From Ardenticatenaceae bacterium (lineage in GTDB: Bacteria > Chloroflexota > Anaerolineae > Promineifilales > Promineifilaceae), in assembly GCA_020634565.1 (NCBI GenBank), contig JACKBN010000004.1, forward strand, positions 248,001-312,000: 64,000 bases of DNA, in the 5' to 3' direction. Of the stretch, positions 16,567 through 26,089 are shown in pieces; position 1 is the stretch's first letter; every line of letters starts with the position of its first letter. The position numbers were made by a program, and so were the translations under genes. Below the pieces are notes generated by a model. It was not told the DNA's origin. It saw only the letters and a program-made list of their open reading frames with translations, and did no database searches.

Positions 16567-17458
16567 AGTGCAAATACAAATCCTCCAAAGTGGCAGTGTA
16601 CAGCCGGAAATCGTCAATTTGGTCGAGATTAAGCTGGTTGAGAACGGCCGTTCCCTCTGCCCAATCCAGCAAAAAGAGCCAGTGACCGGCCTGCACCACA
16701 TGTTTGGGTAGGTGAGCGGGTACGTCTGGTTCCTGGCCGGGAGTGAAAAATAGCTCCAGCCGCAATTTTTGATCGACCGCCTGCTTGAGTTCGCTGGGAC
16801 GGCCGTTGGCCACCAGCTTGCCATTGCGCATAATGCCCACTCGCTGGATCACCTTCTCTGCCTCAATCGCATCATGGGTGATGAAGATGATGGTGGTGCC
16901 GCGCTGCTGGTTTTCTTCGCGCAGCACGTCCCAGACCAGCTTGCGCCGCTGCGGGTCCAAATCGTTGGTCGGCTCGTCGAGGATGAGGATGGGGGGCTGC
17001 CCGGCCATGGCCACCGCCAGCCGCAGCAGCCGTCGCTGCCCGCCCGACAGGCGCGAGCTGTACCGGTCGCGCAATTCTTCCGTTTGCCACAGCGTCAGCA
17101 GCCGGTCGCGCTCTTGCCGGGCTTGTTGCCGCGATAAGCCACGCAGGTGGGCGGTGAAGTAGAGCGCTTCGCCAAAGGTGAGGTTGTTGAGCGCGGCGCT
17201 ATCTTGCGGCATGTAGCCGACCTGGAGGGGGACGTGCATGGGGGTGTGGGTTAACGGCCGTTCCCGCAACCGAATCGTGCCAGAGCTGGGACGTAGCAAA
17301 TTGACCATCTGCTTGACCAGCGTACTTTTGCCCGCGCCATTGTCGCCCAGCAGGCCAAAAATCTCGCCCTGGCGGATTTGCAGGTTAATGTTGTCATTGG
17401 CGGGATAATTCTGGCCAGGATAAATTTTGCTGAGGTTTTGAATCTCGTAAACGATCAT
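16550..17458 (-). CDS. ABC transporter ATP-binding protein (DrrA/CcmA-like)
   Basis: 302 residues. Walker A GDNGAGKST, Q-loop YMPQDSA, signature LSGGQRRLLRLA, Walker B LILDEPTNDLDP, switch His in FITHD. A C-terminal extension of about 70 residues follows the nucleotide-binding domain. The downstream permease overlaps its 3' end, so the two should be translationally coupled. Five ACGGCCGT copies lie in or at the edge of this gene. Confidence 0.9.
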   Translation of the reverse strand: MIVYEIQNLSKIYPGQNYPANDNINLQIRQGEIFGLLGDNGAGKSTLVKQMVNLLRPSSGTIRLRERPLTHTPMHVPLQVGYMPQDSAALNNLTFGEALYFTAHLRGLSRQQARQERDRLLTLWQTEELRDRYSSRLSGGQRRLLRLAVAMAGQPPILILDEPTNDLDPQRRKLVWDVLREENQQRGTTIIFITHDAIEAEKVIQRVGIMRNGKLVANGRPSELKQAVDQKLRLELFFTPGQEPDVPAHLPKHVVQAGHWLFLLDWAEGTAVLNQLNLDQIDDFRLYTATLEDLYLHYAKRP

Positions 17459-17462
17459 AGGC

Positions 17463-17527
17463 TAATGTAATTAGTAATTGGGTAATTATGTAATTGGATT
17501 GGAAAATTACCCAATTACTCAATTACA
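17463..17527. repeat. AT-rich TAATTG inverted repeat, copy 2
   Basis: TAATTGGGTAATT and AATTACCCAATTACTCAATT arms lie between the two ATPase genes, as in the copy at 14704-14775. Confidence 0.65.
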
Positions 17528-17539
17528 AATTATATTTCC

Positions 17540-18529
17540 TTACCCTTCCAGCAACTTTTCCTCATAAATTCGGCGAATCGTGGCTTCGATGTCCGGCTCG
17601 CGCACGGATAAATCTTGGACGCGGTACTGGTTGGAAATACGGCCGATTAATTCAGACGCCGAAATGTTCCCCCGTTCAAACTGGTACGTGGCGCGAGAAT
17701 CCTGGTAGTCGATGACCGTTGCTCCTGGAATCGCCACCGTCTCGTAATCCTGGGCAAAATCGACCACCAGTTCCCGTTTGCCGCCGAACTGATCTTGCAG
17801 GGATTGTAAACGGCCGTCAAACAGCAGCTTCCCCCGGTCAATAATCATCACCCGCTGGCAGAGTCGCTGCACGTCGGCCAGGTCATGGGTGGTGAGCAGC
17901 ACCGTGGTGCCGCGCTCGGCGTTGATGTGCTGGATAAATTGGCGGATGCGCTCTTTGGCAACTACGTCCAGCCCAATCGTTGGCTCGTCCAAAAAGAGCA
18001 GGTCGGGATTGTGCAGCAGGGCGGCGGCGATATCGGCCCGCATGCGCTGCCCCAGCGAGAGGGAGCGCACAGGCGTGTGCAGAAAGGGTTCCATTTCCAG
18101 CATGTCGGTAAATTCGGCCAGGTTTTGCTGGAACAGGTCTGGCGGTACTTTGTAAACGTGGCGTAGCAGTTCTAACGACTCGATGACGGGCAAATCCCAC
18201 CAGAGCGTGGTGCGCTGGCCAAAAACCACGCCGATGCGGGCGACGTACTCCTGGCGTTCTTTGTGGGGAATACGGCCGTTCACCACCACCTCTCCCCCCG
18301 ACGGCACCAGCAGCCCCGTCAGCATCTTAATCGTGGTTGATTTGCCCGCCCCGTTTGGCCCCAGATAGCCTACCAATTCGCCCGGCTCCACGCCAAAGCT
18401 GATGCCATCCACCGCCCGCACTTGCGTCGCTTCCCGCGAGAAAAAGCCGCGCACAGCGCCAAATCTTCCAGAAAAATGCTTTCGCACCGAAAAATGTTTC
18501 TGCAAATTAGTTACTTCGATAATGTTCAT
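17540..18529 (-). CDS. ABC transporter ATP-binding protein of a DUF990-type exporter
   Basis: 329 residues. Walker A GPNGAGKST, Q-loop VVFGQRTTLWWDLP, signature SLGQRMRADIAAALL, Walker B LLFLDEPTIGLD, switch LLTTHD. The N-terminal region KHFSVRKHFSGRFGAVRGFF and the QRTTLWWDLP Q-loop are typical of ATPases that work with paired ABC2_membrane_6/DUF990 permeases, which are encoded directly upstream. A 57-bp palindrome sits 11 bp before its start codon. Confidence 0.9.
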   Translation of the reverse strand: MNIIEVTNLQKHFSVRKHFSGRFGAVRGFFSREATQVRAVDGISFGVEPGELVGYLGPNGAGKSTTIKMLTGLLVPSGGEVVVNGRIPHKERQEYVARIGVVFGQRTTLWWDLPVIESLELLRHVYKVPPDLFQQNLAEFTDMLEMEPFLHTPVRSLSLGQRMRADIAAALLHNPDLLFLDEPTIGLDVVAKERIRQFIQHINAERGTTVLLTTHDLADVQRLCQRVMIIDRGKLLFDGRLQSLQDQFGGKRELVVDFAQDYETVAIPGATVIDYQDSRATYQFERGNISASELIGRISNQYRVQDLSVREPDIEATIRRIYEEKLLEG

Positions 18530-18540
18530 AAATGGTTCCT

Positions 18541-18597
18541 ATTTCCCCGGAAACTGTTTACTAGCGAGTTGTTTTAGGTGAAAGTTTCCGGGGAAAT
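18541..18597 (-). repeat. 57-bp palindromic element, copy 2
   Basis: Arms ATTTCCCCGGAAACT (18541-18555) and AGTTTCCGGGGAAAT (18583-18597) around a 27-nt centre unrelated in sequence to that of copy 1. Relative to the minus-strand ATPase gene it ends 11 bp before the ATG, with AGGA between. Confidence 0.85.
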
Positions 18598-18602
18598 CCG
18601 AG

Positions 18603-19427
18603 TCAACTGCCCGTGCTTTGGTAATGTTGGATGCCAAAGCGCCAGATGCGCAGCGACAGCCAGAGCATGGCAAACCCCACCAGCGGCGCTACAAACGGCG
18701 CAAAGGCGGGAAAATCGAACGGGTCTGGCTTGTCCAAAAAGTAGAGCGCCGGATAAAAGTTCAGGAAAACGGCGGGCACGATGTAGGTAAAAAAGCGGCG
18801 TAGCCAATTCGGATAGATGGTCATTGGGTAAGACATGGTGAAGCCGCCACCGTAGGTGAGCATGTTCAGCACCTCAATCGAATCCACTGTCCAAAAGGTG
18901 ATGGTGCCGCCAATAATGAACAAGCCGCCAAAAAAGGCGATGAGGCTGATGACGACAACGGGCAGGTAGAGCAGCTTGGGCATTGTCCAAACGATGTCGT
19001 TGAGGGAGAGGGCGTAGGCGAAGATGGCAATGCCAAAAGCGACGCGCCCTAGCCGCCGGATGACAAGTCGCGAGCCCATTACCTGAGCGGTGATGTTGAC
19101 GGGACGCAGCAGGAGCTGATCGAACGTGCCCTGGCGCACCGTCAGGCCAAAGCGGGGTGGGTCGAAGCCGCTGAACAACATGTCCATAAAGTTAAAGGCG
19201 ATCTCCACCAAGCCGTAGAGGAAGGCGATTTCTGGCAGCTGCCAGCCCTGAATGTTGTCGAACCGCTGCATCACCAGGGCGATAGCGCCAAATTCCACCA
19301 CAACGGTGAGGGCCGTCATGATGAGATCGAGGGCAAAGGAGGCGCGGTATTGCAGCTGAGAACGCAATTGAATGCCAATAAGGCGGCGGTAGATGTCGAG
19401 TGAATGACTCACTTTTGAGTGTCGCAT
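18603..19427 (-). CDS. ABC-2 family permease (DUF990-like), subunit B
   Basis: 274 residues with about six membrane spans. Recognisable family stretches are FDPPRFGLTVRQGTFDQLLLRPVN and a TMSYPMTIYPNWLRRFFTYIVP region late in the protein. It is the second of two paralogous permeases and presumably forms a heterodimer with the product of 19503-20291, driven by the ATPase at 17540-18529. Start at ATG 19427, with only a weak GGGATA upstream. Confidence 0.82.
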   Translation of the reverse strand: MRHSKVSHSLDIYRRLIGIQLRSQLQYRASFALDLIMTALTVVVEFGAIALVMQRFDNIQGWQLPEIAFLYGLVEIAFNFMDMLFSGFDPPRFGLTVRQGTFDQLLLRPVNITAQVMGSRLVIRRLGRVAFGIAIFAYALSLNDIVWTMPKLLYLPVVVISLIAFFGGLFIIGGTITFWTVDSIEVLNMLTYGGGFTMSYPMTIYPNWLRRFFTYIVPAVFLNFYPALYFLDKPDPFDFPAFAPFVAPLVGFAMLWLSLRIWRFGIQHYQSTGS

Positions 19428-19502
19428 TTTGTATCCCGTAATCGGTAATCAGCAATCAGTAGGTCAGTATTCAGATGTGAATGTGTGACTGATTATCGGC
19501 AT

Positions 19503-20291
19503 TCATCCTCCTAAAATGATGAGGCGGCGTACGGCCGTTTTCAACACAATCTGCCCCAAAATTGCCAATCCCGCAGCCCAGGCCAACTGTAGCAGCAACG
19601 CCTGGTACAGTTCCGGGCCTTGCAGCAAGCCCAGGTACACTTCCACCAGCAGATTGAGCATGTAGGGGAAGGGCGTGAGGTACGCAACGGTTTGCAGCCA
19701 CTCTGGCAGCAAGCGTAGCGGCATCAAAAAGCCGGTGAGCAGCCAGCCGAAGATGTAGCCTGCATTAATGATCCCTCTGGCGTTGGGCGACCAAAAGGCA
19801 AATAGGTTCAAGCAGAATCTAAACGTAAAGCTAACCAGCCAGCTGAGGAAAACGGCCGTTCCCAACCAAACCCATTGCCAACCCGAGGGGAAACTCATGG
19901 GAAACACCAAGCCAAAAAAGGCCATAATTACCACGCCGCGCAGCAATAGCGCTACCGCGGCTCGTCCGGCGTCTTTGGCCAGCCAGTAGCGAAAATAGCT
20001 CATCGGCTTCAGCAAATCCGCCCCGATTTCGCCCGTGTGTACAGACTCCATCAGTTCATACCAGCCGAACATCGCCAGGTAGGTGAGTGATGCCTGGGTC
20101 AGCGCCACAAAGCCATACAAATCATTCTGGCTGATGCCTTCGACAACGGAACGGCCGTCATAAAGTGCCAGGAGCACCGAAACCTTCAACCAGCCAAAGC
20201 CAAAGTTGGTGATTAGCCCGGCGATAGTCGCGGCGCGATATGTAAGATGCCTGCGGAAGCTGCGCAGGGTAATTTCCCAAAAGAGTCGCAT
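19503..20291 (-). CDS. ABC-2 family permease (DUF990-like), subunit A
   Basis: 262 residues with about six membrane spans. It contains HTGEIGADLLKPMSYF, equivalent to the RQGTFDQLLLRPVN stretch of its neighbour, and WLLTGFLMPLRLLPEWLQ. It is the first gene of a minus-strand run permease-permease-ATPase-ATPase-permease (20291 down to 15802). Export function is inferred from the fold and gene order; cargo is unknown. Confidence 0.82.
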   Translation of the reverse strand: MRLFWEITLRSFRRHLTYRAATIAGLITNFGFGWLKVSVLLALYDGRSVVEGISQNDLYGFVALTQASLTYLAMFGWYELMESVHTGEIGADLLKPMSYFRYWLAKDAGRAAVALLLRGVVIMAFFGLVFPMSFPSGWQWVWLGTAVFLSWLVSFTFRFCLNLFAFWSPNARGIINAGYIFGWLLTGFLMPLRLLPEWLQTVAYLTPFPYMLNLLVEVYLGLLQGPELYQALLLQLAWAAGLAILGQIVLKTAVRRLIILGG

Positions 20292-20580
20292 GCAGGAGGG
20301 CCTTGTTGATTTGGTTAAAAGCGAAACGAATCCGTTATTCTCTGCCTCTTGAGAGAGATTGTCAAATAAAAAGATTAAAGCAAACTAACGACCTCTTCAC
20401 GATATTGGCAGAACGAATGTGCTATCGTTATACTTATTCGCCTTTTCTGAGCTTGAACAATTGGCAAATTCATGACCTTTGTACCAATTGTTGCCCTAGT
20501 TTAAGGACTTTTGGCATCTTCCAATTTGCCCGGTTCAGAAACAAGATAGAAACGTAACTTTTAAGCTTAAAATTTTTCAA

Positions 20581-20606
20581 TGTAGGCGGTTTGTAAACCG
20601 CCTACA
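20581..20606. repeat. Near-perfect palindrome TGTAGGCGGTTT/AAACCGCCTACA
   Basis: Twelve-base arms around a GT centre. It lies in the 336-bp gap 20292-20627, which otherwise holds only AT-rich DNA with no supportable gene. Confidence 0.75.
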
Positions 20607-20627
20607 TTGCTGTAAACGGAGTAAAAC

Positions 20628-21164
20628 ATGACATCCCGCATAATGCTTTCCCAATGGCTGGGTCACAAGGAGGCAACCGTAGAGACACACGCGATTGCCA
20701 CTTATCGGCCGAATGAGTTAATTGTTCAGGAACGGCCGTTGCCCACCGCCCCCAAATCCACCCCCATCATCATTCCCTCTTACCAGACAAGCCAAACCGT
20801 ACACACCCTTTCCAACTTTTTGCAAATCGGCCGTATGTATCATTCGCTGTGCCGCAACGCGTTTGTGGAGAAAGTGCAGATTGGCTACTATGCTTACGAG
20901 CGACGCGAAGAGTGGCGCACCTGTGCTCTGGCCGCTGCCTATGCAGGTGCCTTTGGCCCCCAATCGATCGAGCGGCCCGACTTTTCCTACAGCATGGCCA
21001 TCTGGCGTTTGAGCCAACGGGTGGGCTTTGATATTGGCAAGCGGGAAGTTGTCGGCCCAACAGGGCGGCACAACAATCTGGCCGACGAAATGATTAAGCT
21101 GGTAGACGAGAACTTATGGACACGCGCTGGCGTGGCTGAATGGGTGGCCAGCTTAGGCTACTAA
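20628..21164 (+). CDS. Hypothetical protein
   Basis: 178 residues, no signal peptide or membrane span. The middle is rich in Arg, Tyr and Cys (residues ~75-110, including YHSLCRNAFVEK and YAYERREEWRTCALAAAYAGAFGP). The N-terminal third is Pro/Thr-rich and probably disordered. ATG 20628 is preceded by GGAGTAAA. One ACGGCCGT copy suggests long residence in this genome. No family is recognised. Confidence 0.6.
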   Translation: MTSRIMLSQWLGHKEATVETHAIATYRPNELIVQERPLPTAPKSTPIIIPSYQTSQTVHTLSNFLQIGRMYHSLCRNAFVEKVQIGYYAYERREEWRTCALAAAYAGAFGPQSIERPDFSYSMAIWRLSQRVGFDIGKREVVGPTGRHNNLADEMIKLVDENLWTRAGVAEWVASLGY

Positions 21165-21222
21165 TTTTCGTTCAAATCGTGCAGCACCGTAAAAGGTGAC
21201 TGCACCGATAAAGAAATATCCT

Positions 21223-21251
21223 GGGCATGTAGCTAAGCTGCATGCCCATTT
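21223..21251 (+). terminator. Hairpin after hypothetical gene
   Basis: GGGCATG (21223-21229) pairs with CATGCCC (21241-21247), extended by AGCT/AGCT, and is followed by ATTTTG. It lies 59 bp downstream of the stop at 21164. Confidence 0.6.
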
Positions 21252-21490
21252 TGCGTTATTGGCATGGTTCATTTTTGTGGCAAACAATACGAGCAACCGC
21301 CACTTTGGTAACAATTGTGGCGCTCACCGCGTCAGAAAAACGAGGCAAAATGATGGCCAGCGTGAGGCTGAACCATGTTATAATTGGCGACGTATTGTGA
21401 TTTTACCCACAAAGTCCCCAGCCTTAACTAAATTGCGTACTTGCGTATACAGCCTACTGGAATCATTTGTTAATTCAAAAGGGAGAAACC

Positions 21491-24190
21491 ATGAGCAAAC
21501 TACACGAATTGTATGAATTAGGCCAGTCCATCTGGTATGACAACATCAGCCGATCTTTGCTGGACTCTGGCGAAATGCAAGCCCTCATTGATGACGGCGT
21601 GGTAGGGGTCACTTCTAACCCCTCTATTTTTGAAAAAGCGATTGCCAAGAGCAGCGACTATGATGATGCGATTCGTGAATTGGCGCAGGCAGGCAAATCG
21701 ACAGACGAAATTTACGAGGCGCTGGCCTTAAAGGATATTGGCGAAGCGGCCGATTTATTGCGGCCAGTTTACGAAAAAACGGGCGGAGTCGATGGCTACA
21801 TTAGTTTGGAAGTCAGCCCGACGCTGGCGCGAGACACCGAAGGTACTCTGGCCGACGCTCGTCGCCTGTTTGCCGCTTTGAGCCGCCCCAACATCATGAT
21901 TAAAGTGCCAGCAACACCAGAAGGTATTCCAGCCATCGAAGCGTTGACGGCAGATGGCATTAATGTCAACGTCACCCTGATTTTCTCGCTGAGCAGCTAT
22001 GAGGATGTGATGGAAGCGTACATTTCTGGTCTGGAAAAGCGTTTGGCGGCGGGTGAGCCAATTCACCACATCAGTTCAGTGGCATCCTTCTTTGTGAGCC
22101 GGGTGGATACGGCCGTTGATGATGCCCTCGAAGCCCAGGGAAACCAGGCGTTACAGGGTAAGATTGCCATTGCCAATGCCAAAATGGCCTACGATCGTTT
22201 TCTGAAAGTGTTTGCTGGTACGCGCTGGCAGGCGTTGGCAGATAATGGGGCACGGGTGCAACGGCCGTTGTGGGCCAGCACCAGCACCAAAAATCCAGCT
22301 TATCCCGATACGCTTTACATCGACGCGCTCATTGGCCCAGACACGGTGAATACCGTGCCGCCAGCAACGGTGGAATCGTTTAAGGATCATGGCACGGTTG
22401 CCGTTACGCTCACCGAAGGTGTCGCGGAAGCGGCTGAGCAGATGCAAGCATTGGCCGAGGCTGGGGTTGATCTGGATGCCGTCACCGAGCAGCTACAAAT
22501 CGACGGGGTAGGCTCCTTTGCCAAATCATTTGAGTCGCTGATGGACAGTATTTCCGGCAAGCGAGAAGCGATTTTGGCGGAAGCCGATGGATATTCGACG
22601 AGCCTGGGCAGTTTGGCAACGGCCGTTGCCGATACCGAAGCGGAGCTGGCCCAAAAAAATATCATTGAACGCATCTGGCAGCACGATTACACGGTCTGGA
22701 AGCCCGAACCAACCGAAATTATCAACCGCCTCGGCTGGCTGCATACCCCGCATAACATGGTGGACGAGGTAGCCCACATCAACCAGTTTGTGGCTGAGGT
22801 GAAGGCAGATGGCTTTACCGAAGTGATGCTGCTGGGCATGGGCGGTTCTAGCCTGGCCCCAGAACTGTTTGCCAAAACTTTTGGCGACGGTGGCTTGAAA
22901 TTGCGTGTTTTAGACAGCACGGACGCAACGGCCGTTAAAACATATGCTGAAACGGCCGATTTAGCCCACACATTGTTCATTGTTTCCACCAAGTCCGGCG
23001 GTACGGTGGAGACGTTCTCCTTCTTCAAATATTTCTATAATTGCCTAGTAGACCTTGTAGGCGCTGAAAAAGCCGGCAATCAATTTGTCGCCATTACCGA
23101 TCCAGGCAGTGGCCTGGTGGACACGGCCAAAAAGTATCAATTCCGCACCATTTTTGAAAATGATCCCAATATTGGCGGGCGTTACTCTGTCATCTCTTTC
23201 TTTGGTCTGGTCCCAGCGGCCTTGGTGGGCGTGGATGTGGCCCGTTTGTTGGCGCGGGCGCAGGCAGCGGCGCACACGGGAACGGCTACGCAACTAGGTG
23301 CGGCGATTGGCGCCGCTGCTTTGGCAGGCCGCGATAAGCTTACGCTGATTCTGTCTGAGCCGATTGCCAGCTTTGGCGATTGGGTTGAACAGCTCATTGC
23401 AGAAAGTACGGGCAAAAACGGCAAGGGGATTCTGCCCGTGGTGGGTGAGCCGGTGCTGGAATCGGCAGCTTACGGCGATGATCGCCTGTTTGTCTACCTG
23501 CGCTTGGCGGGTGATGCTGGCTTTGATACGGCCGTTTCTCAACTAGAGCAGGCTGGTCAACCCACGATCTGTTTTGATTTGCGTGATTTGTATGATTTGG
23601 GAGCGCAGTTCATGATCTGGGAATTAGCAACGGCCGTTGCTGGGCATATCTTAGACATTCAGCCATTTGATCAGCCCAATGTTGAATCAGCCAAAGTGCT
23701 GGCGCGCAAAATGGTGTCTGCCTACCAGGAAACCGGCAAGCTACCCCAGCTGGACAGCGCCGAACCAACCGCCGCCAACCTGGAAGCTTTCATTGCGCAG
23801 GCCAATCCTGGCGATTACATCGCCATCCAAGCTTACGTGCCGCCCACACCTGAAACCGATCGGCTGCTGCAAAAATTGCGCACTCAACTGCTTGAGGAAA
23901 CCCAATGCGCCACGACGGTTGGCTACGGCCCACGTTTCTTGCACTCCACCGGGCAGCTGCACAAAGGGGATGCTGGTAACGGCCTCTTCATTCAATTTGT
24001 TTCTGATCCGGAAGAAGACGTCGCTATCCCCGACACGGCTGGTGAATCAGCCAGCGGTATGAACTTTGGTGTGCTCAAAAATGCTCAAGCATTAGGGGAT
24101 GCCCAGGCGCTGCTGGATGAGAAGCGCCGCCTGATACGCTTTGATTTAGGCACCGATGTAAACGCTAAATTGCAGGCCCTGCTGGCCTGA
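21491..24190 (+). CDS. tal-pgi: Bifunctional transaldolase / glucose-6-phosphate isomerase
   Basis: 899 residues. The N-terminal ~370 form a transaldolase (VTSNPSIFEKAI, the Schiff-base region NIMIKVPAT, LWASTSTKNPAYPDTLYIDALIGPDTVNT-like block). The remainder forms a phosphoglucose isomerase (LLGMGGSSLAPELF, FIVSTKSGGTVET, then FLHSTGQLHKG). It links glycolysis and the pentose phosphate pathway: transaldolase moves a dihydroxyacetone unit, and the isomerase interconverts glucose-6-P and fructose-6-P. AAAGGGAGA precedes ATG 21491. The zwf gene follows, making a compact pathway cluster. Six ACGGCCGT copies lie inside. Confidence 0.95.
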   Translation: MSKLHELYELGQSIWYDNISRSLLDSGEMQALIDDGVVGVTSNPSIFEKAIAKSSDYDDAIRELAQAGKSTDEIYEALALKDIGEAADLLRPVYEKTGGVDGYISLEVSPTLARDTEGTLADARRLFAALSRPNIMIKVPATPEGIPAIEALTADGINVNVTLIFSLSSYEDVMEAYISGLEKRLAAGEPIHHISSVASFFVSRVDTAVDDALEAQGNQALQGKIAIANAKMAYDRFLKVFAGTRWQALADNGARVQRPLWASTSTKNPAYPDTLYIDALIGPDTVNTVPPATVESFKDHGTVAVTLTEGVAEAAEQMQALAEAGVDLDAVTEQLQIDGVGSFAKSFESLMDSISGKREAILAEADGYSTSLGSLATAVADTEAELAQKNIIERIWQHDYTVWKPEPTEIINRLGWLHTPHNMVDEVAHINQFVAEVKADGFTEVMLLGMGGSSLAPELFAKTFGDGGLKLRVLDSTDATAVKTYAETADLAHTLFIVSTKSGGTVETFSFFKYFYNCLVDLVGAEKAGNQFVAITDPGSGLVDTAKKYQFRTIFENDPNIGGRYSVISFFGLVPAALVGVDVARLLARAQAAAHTGTATQLGAAIGAAALAGRDKLTLILSEPIASFGDWVEQLIAESTGKNGKGILPVVGEPVLESAAYGDDRLFVYLRLAGDAGFDTAVSQLEQAGQPTICFDLRDLYDLGAQFMIWELATAVAGHILDIQPFDQPNVESAKVLARKMVSAYQETGKLPQLDSAEPTAANLEAFIAQANPGDYIAIQAYVPPTPETDRLLQKLRTQLLEETQCATTVGYGPRFLHSTGQLHKGDAGNGLFIQFVSDPEEDVAIPDTAGESASGMNFGVLKNAQALGDAQALLDEKRRLIRFDLGTDVNAKLQALLA

Positions 24191-24200
24191 TCGATTTCGA

Positions 24201-24268
24201 GATTGGACCATTTTTCTGCGAACTTCTTTGCTTAAGCAACCAGGAAATTGACGGGAGATGGTCCAATC
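24201..24268 (+). repeat. GATTGGACCA inverted repeat, copy 2
   Basis: GATTGGACCA (24201-24210) and TGGTCCAATC (24259-24268), followed by TTT. It begins 10 bp after the tal-pgi stop. Confidence 0.8.
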
Positions 24269-24302
24269 TTTAAGAAAATTTCTACCGATTCAACCTAAGA
24301 AT

Positions 24303-24385
24303 CTATCCGAAAAAGCCACAAAGAAAAACAAAGACAGGGGTTTATAGACTTCCCTCAAAAAACTCTGTGGCTAATAGTCGGATAG
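24303..24385. repeat. CTATCCGA...TCGGATAG inverted repeat
   Basis: CTATCCGA (24303-24310)/TCGGATAG (24378-24385), with inner arms AGCCACA/TGTGGCT. It fills most of the tal-pgi to zwf gap. Confidence 0.55.
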
Positions 24386-24422
24386 AGACTAAGCTCAAAA
24401 ACCAAATTACCAAGGAACTGCT

Positions 24423-25880
24423 ATGTCTGACAATAAACCAACAACTTTTGTCATCTTCGGCGCGTCTGGAGATCTTACCCGGCGCAAGCTAATTCCCGCG
24501 CTGTTTAACTCTTATTGCAAAGGCCGCCTGCCGGAAAATTTCCTCATTGTTGGCTTTGCTCGTCGCCCTTGGGACGATGAGCAGCTGCGGCAAATTTTGC
24601 GCGAAGGCATGCAGGAATTGGCCTCCGACACCTATGACGCGGAAAAATGGGAATCTTTTGCCCCCAAAATTAGCTATGCCAAAGGTGATTTGAGCACTCT
24701 GGAGGATTTCCAGGCGCTTAAGGAACATCTGGCCAAGGTTGAAGGGGAACCCGGCAATCGGCTTTATTATTTGGCCACCGCTCCCCGCTTTTTTGTCCCC
24801 ATCGTGGAAAATCTGGGGCAGGCAGACATGGTGGAGCAGTCGGCTGGCTGGCGGCGTGTGGTGGTGGAAAAACCGTTTGGCCATGATCTGGCCTCGGCCA
24901 AATCGCTGAATAATGAAATTCAGGCGGTATTTGAAGAAGATCAGATTTATCGCATCGATCATTATTTGGGCAAAGAGACGGCGCAGAATATTTTGTATTT
25001 TCGCTTTGCCAACACAATTTTTGAGCCTATTTGGAACCGCAATTACGTAGACAATGTGCAAATCACGGTGACCGAGAGCGTGGATGTGGGGCGGCGCGCT
25101 GGCTATTATGATCAGGCGGGCGTGGTGCGCGACATGTTTCAGAACCACCTGATGCAGCTGTTGTCCCTGGTGGCAATGGAGCCGCCCGCTTCTTTCAAGG
25201 CTGTGGCTGTCCGTAATGAGAAGGCGAAACTATTTCATGCGATACGGCCGTTGTCACTCCAAAAAACCGTTCGGGCGCAATATGATGGTTACTTGCAAGC
25301 GGAAGAAGTGCCGCAAGGCTCAACCACACCCACTTATGCCGCCATGCAACTGTACATTGATAACTGGCGTTGGCAGGGTGTGCCCTTCTACCTGCGCTCC
25401 GGTAAAGCGCTGAAAACAAAAAACACCGAGATCGTCATCGAGTTTAAACGGCCACCGCACCTGATGTTTGACGACATTCAGGATGAGGATTTTACGGCCA
25501 ACATCCTGTCGCTTTGTATTCAGCCAGACGAAGGAATTCATTTGAAGCTGGAGGCCAAAGTGCCGGATTCGCACATTACGCAGCCGGTGGACATGGAATT
25601 TCATTATCGCTCTTCATTTAGAGGCAATTCATTGCCGGATGCGTATGAGCGCCTCCTGCTGGACGCGGTGCGGGGTGATGCATCGTTGTTCACTCGGGCA
25701 GACGGCATTGAGGCGGCTTGGGCCTTGATGGACCCGGTAATAACTGGCTGGGAAAATGAGGCGGATGCGCCACCGATGGTGAACTATGAACCCGGCAGTT
25801 GGGGACCCGCTGCCGCAGATGAACTGCTGGCGCAAACCGGGCGCGTTTGGCGGCACGCGTGCAGCCATCCAGATTGTTAA
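24423..25880 (+). CDS. zwf: Glucose-6-phosphate 1-dehydrogenase
   Basis: 485 residues, usual family length. NADP-binding GASGDLTRRKLIPALF at the N-terminus, VEKPFGHDL, and active-site RIDHYLGKE with the catalytic His-binding pattern. The C-terminal region LDAVRGDASLFTRADGIEAAWALMDP is typical. It catalyses the first step of the oxidative pentose phosphate pathway, giving NADPH. Placed after tal-pgi, it forms a pathway cluster; opcA and gnd are not in the window. One ACGGCCGT copy lies inside, read as R-P-L. Confidence 0.96.
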   Translation: MSDNKPTTFVIFGASGDLTRRKLIPALFNSYCKGRLPENFLIVGFARRPWDDEQLRQILREGMQELASDTYDAEKWESFAPKISYAKGDLSTLEDFQALKEHLAKVEGEPGNRLYYLATAPRFFVPIVENLGQADMVEQSAGWRRVVVEKPFGHDLASAKSLNNEIQAVFEEDQIYRIDHYLGKETAQNILYFRFANTIFEPIWNRNYVDNVQITVTESVDVGRRAGYYDQAGVVRDMFQNHLMQLLSLVAMEPPASFKAVAVRNEKAKLFHAIRPLSLQKTVRAQYDGYLQAEEVPQGSTTPTYAAMQLYIDNWRWQGVPFYLRSGKALKTKNTEIVIEFKRPPHLMFDDIQDEDFTANILSLCIQPDEGIHLKLEAKVPDSHITQPVDMEFHYRSSFRGNSLPDAYERLLLDAVRGDASLFTRADGIEAAWALMDPVITGWENEADAPPMVNYEPGSWGPAAADELLAQTGRVWRHACSHPDC

Positions 25881-25988
25881 GTAATTTTCAATAAATATCG
25901 TGAATGCCAATCGGGCAAATGAAAATTACTTTCAGGAGAACAAAAAGAGCTAATGAGGGATTTGTTTTCAAGTTACTTTTTGTTCTCC
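25879..25988. repeat. Two tandem hairpins after zwf
   Basis: AAGTAATTTTCA (25879-25890)/TGAAAATTACTT (25920-25931), then GGAGAACAAAAAG (25935-25947)/CTTTTTGTTCTCC (25976-25988), both perfect. The first includes the last bases of the zwf stop codon. They may terminate zwf. Confidence 0.7.
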
Positions 25989-26013
25989 ACATAAGGGTAC
26001 AGGTTGGGGTCTA

Positions 26014-26043
26014 TTGACGGCCGTTTCTTACATAATTTATACT
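26014..26043 (+). promoter_or_regulatory. Sigma70-type promoter with ACGGCCGT overlapping the -35
   Basis: TTGACG (26014-26019), 18-bp spacer, TATACT (26038-26043). ACGGCCGT at 26017-26024 shares the ACG of the -35. It faces the DUF2007 gene. Confidence 0.6.
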
Positions 26044-26089
26044 GCTTTCAACTTTACTCACCGGATCGTTTGTTTTCATGGGGGTTCAA

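Noticed and set aside
20303..20557. 84-codon open frame in the 20.3-20.6 kb gap
   Set aside because: It begins at a non-ATG codon without a ribosome site, is AT-rich, and has no recognisable features.
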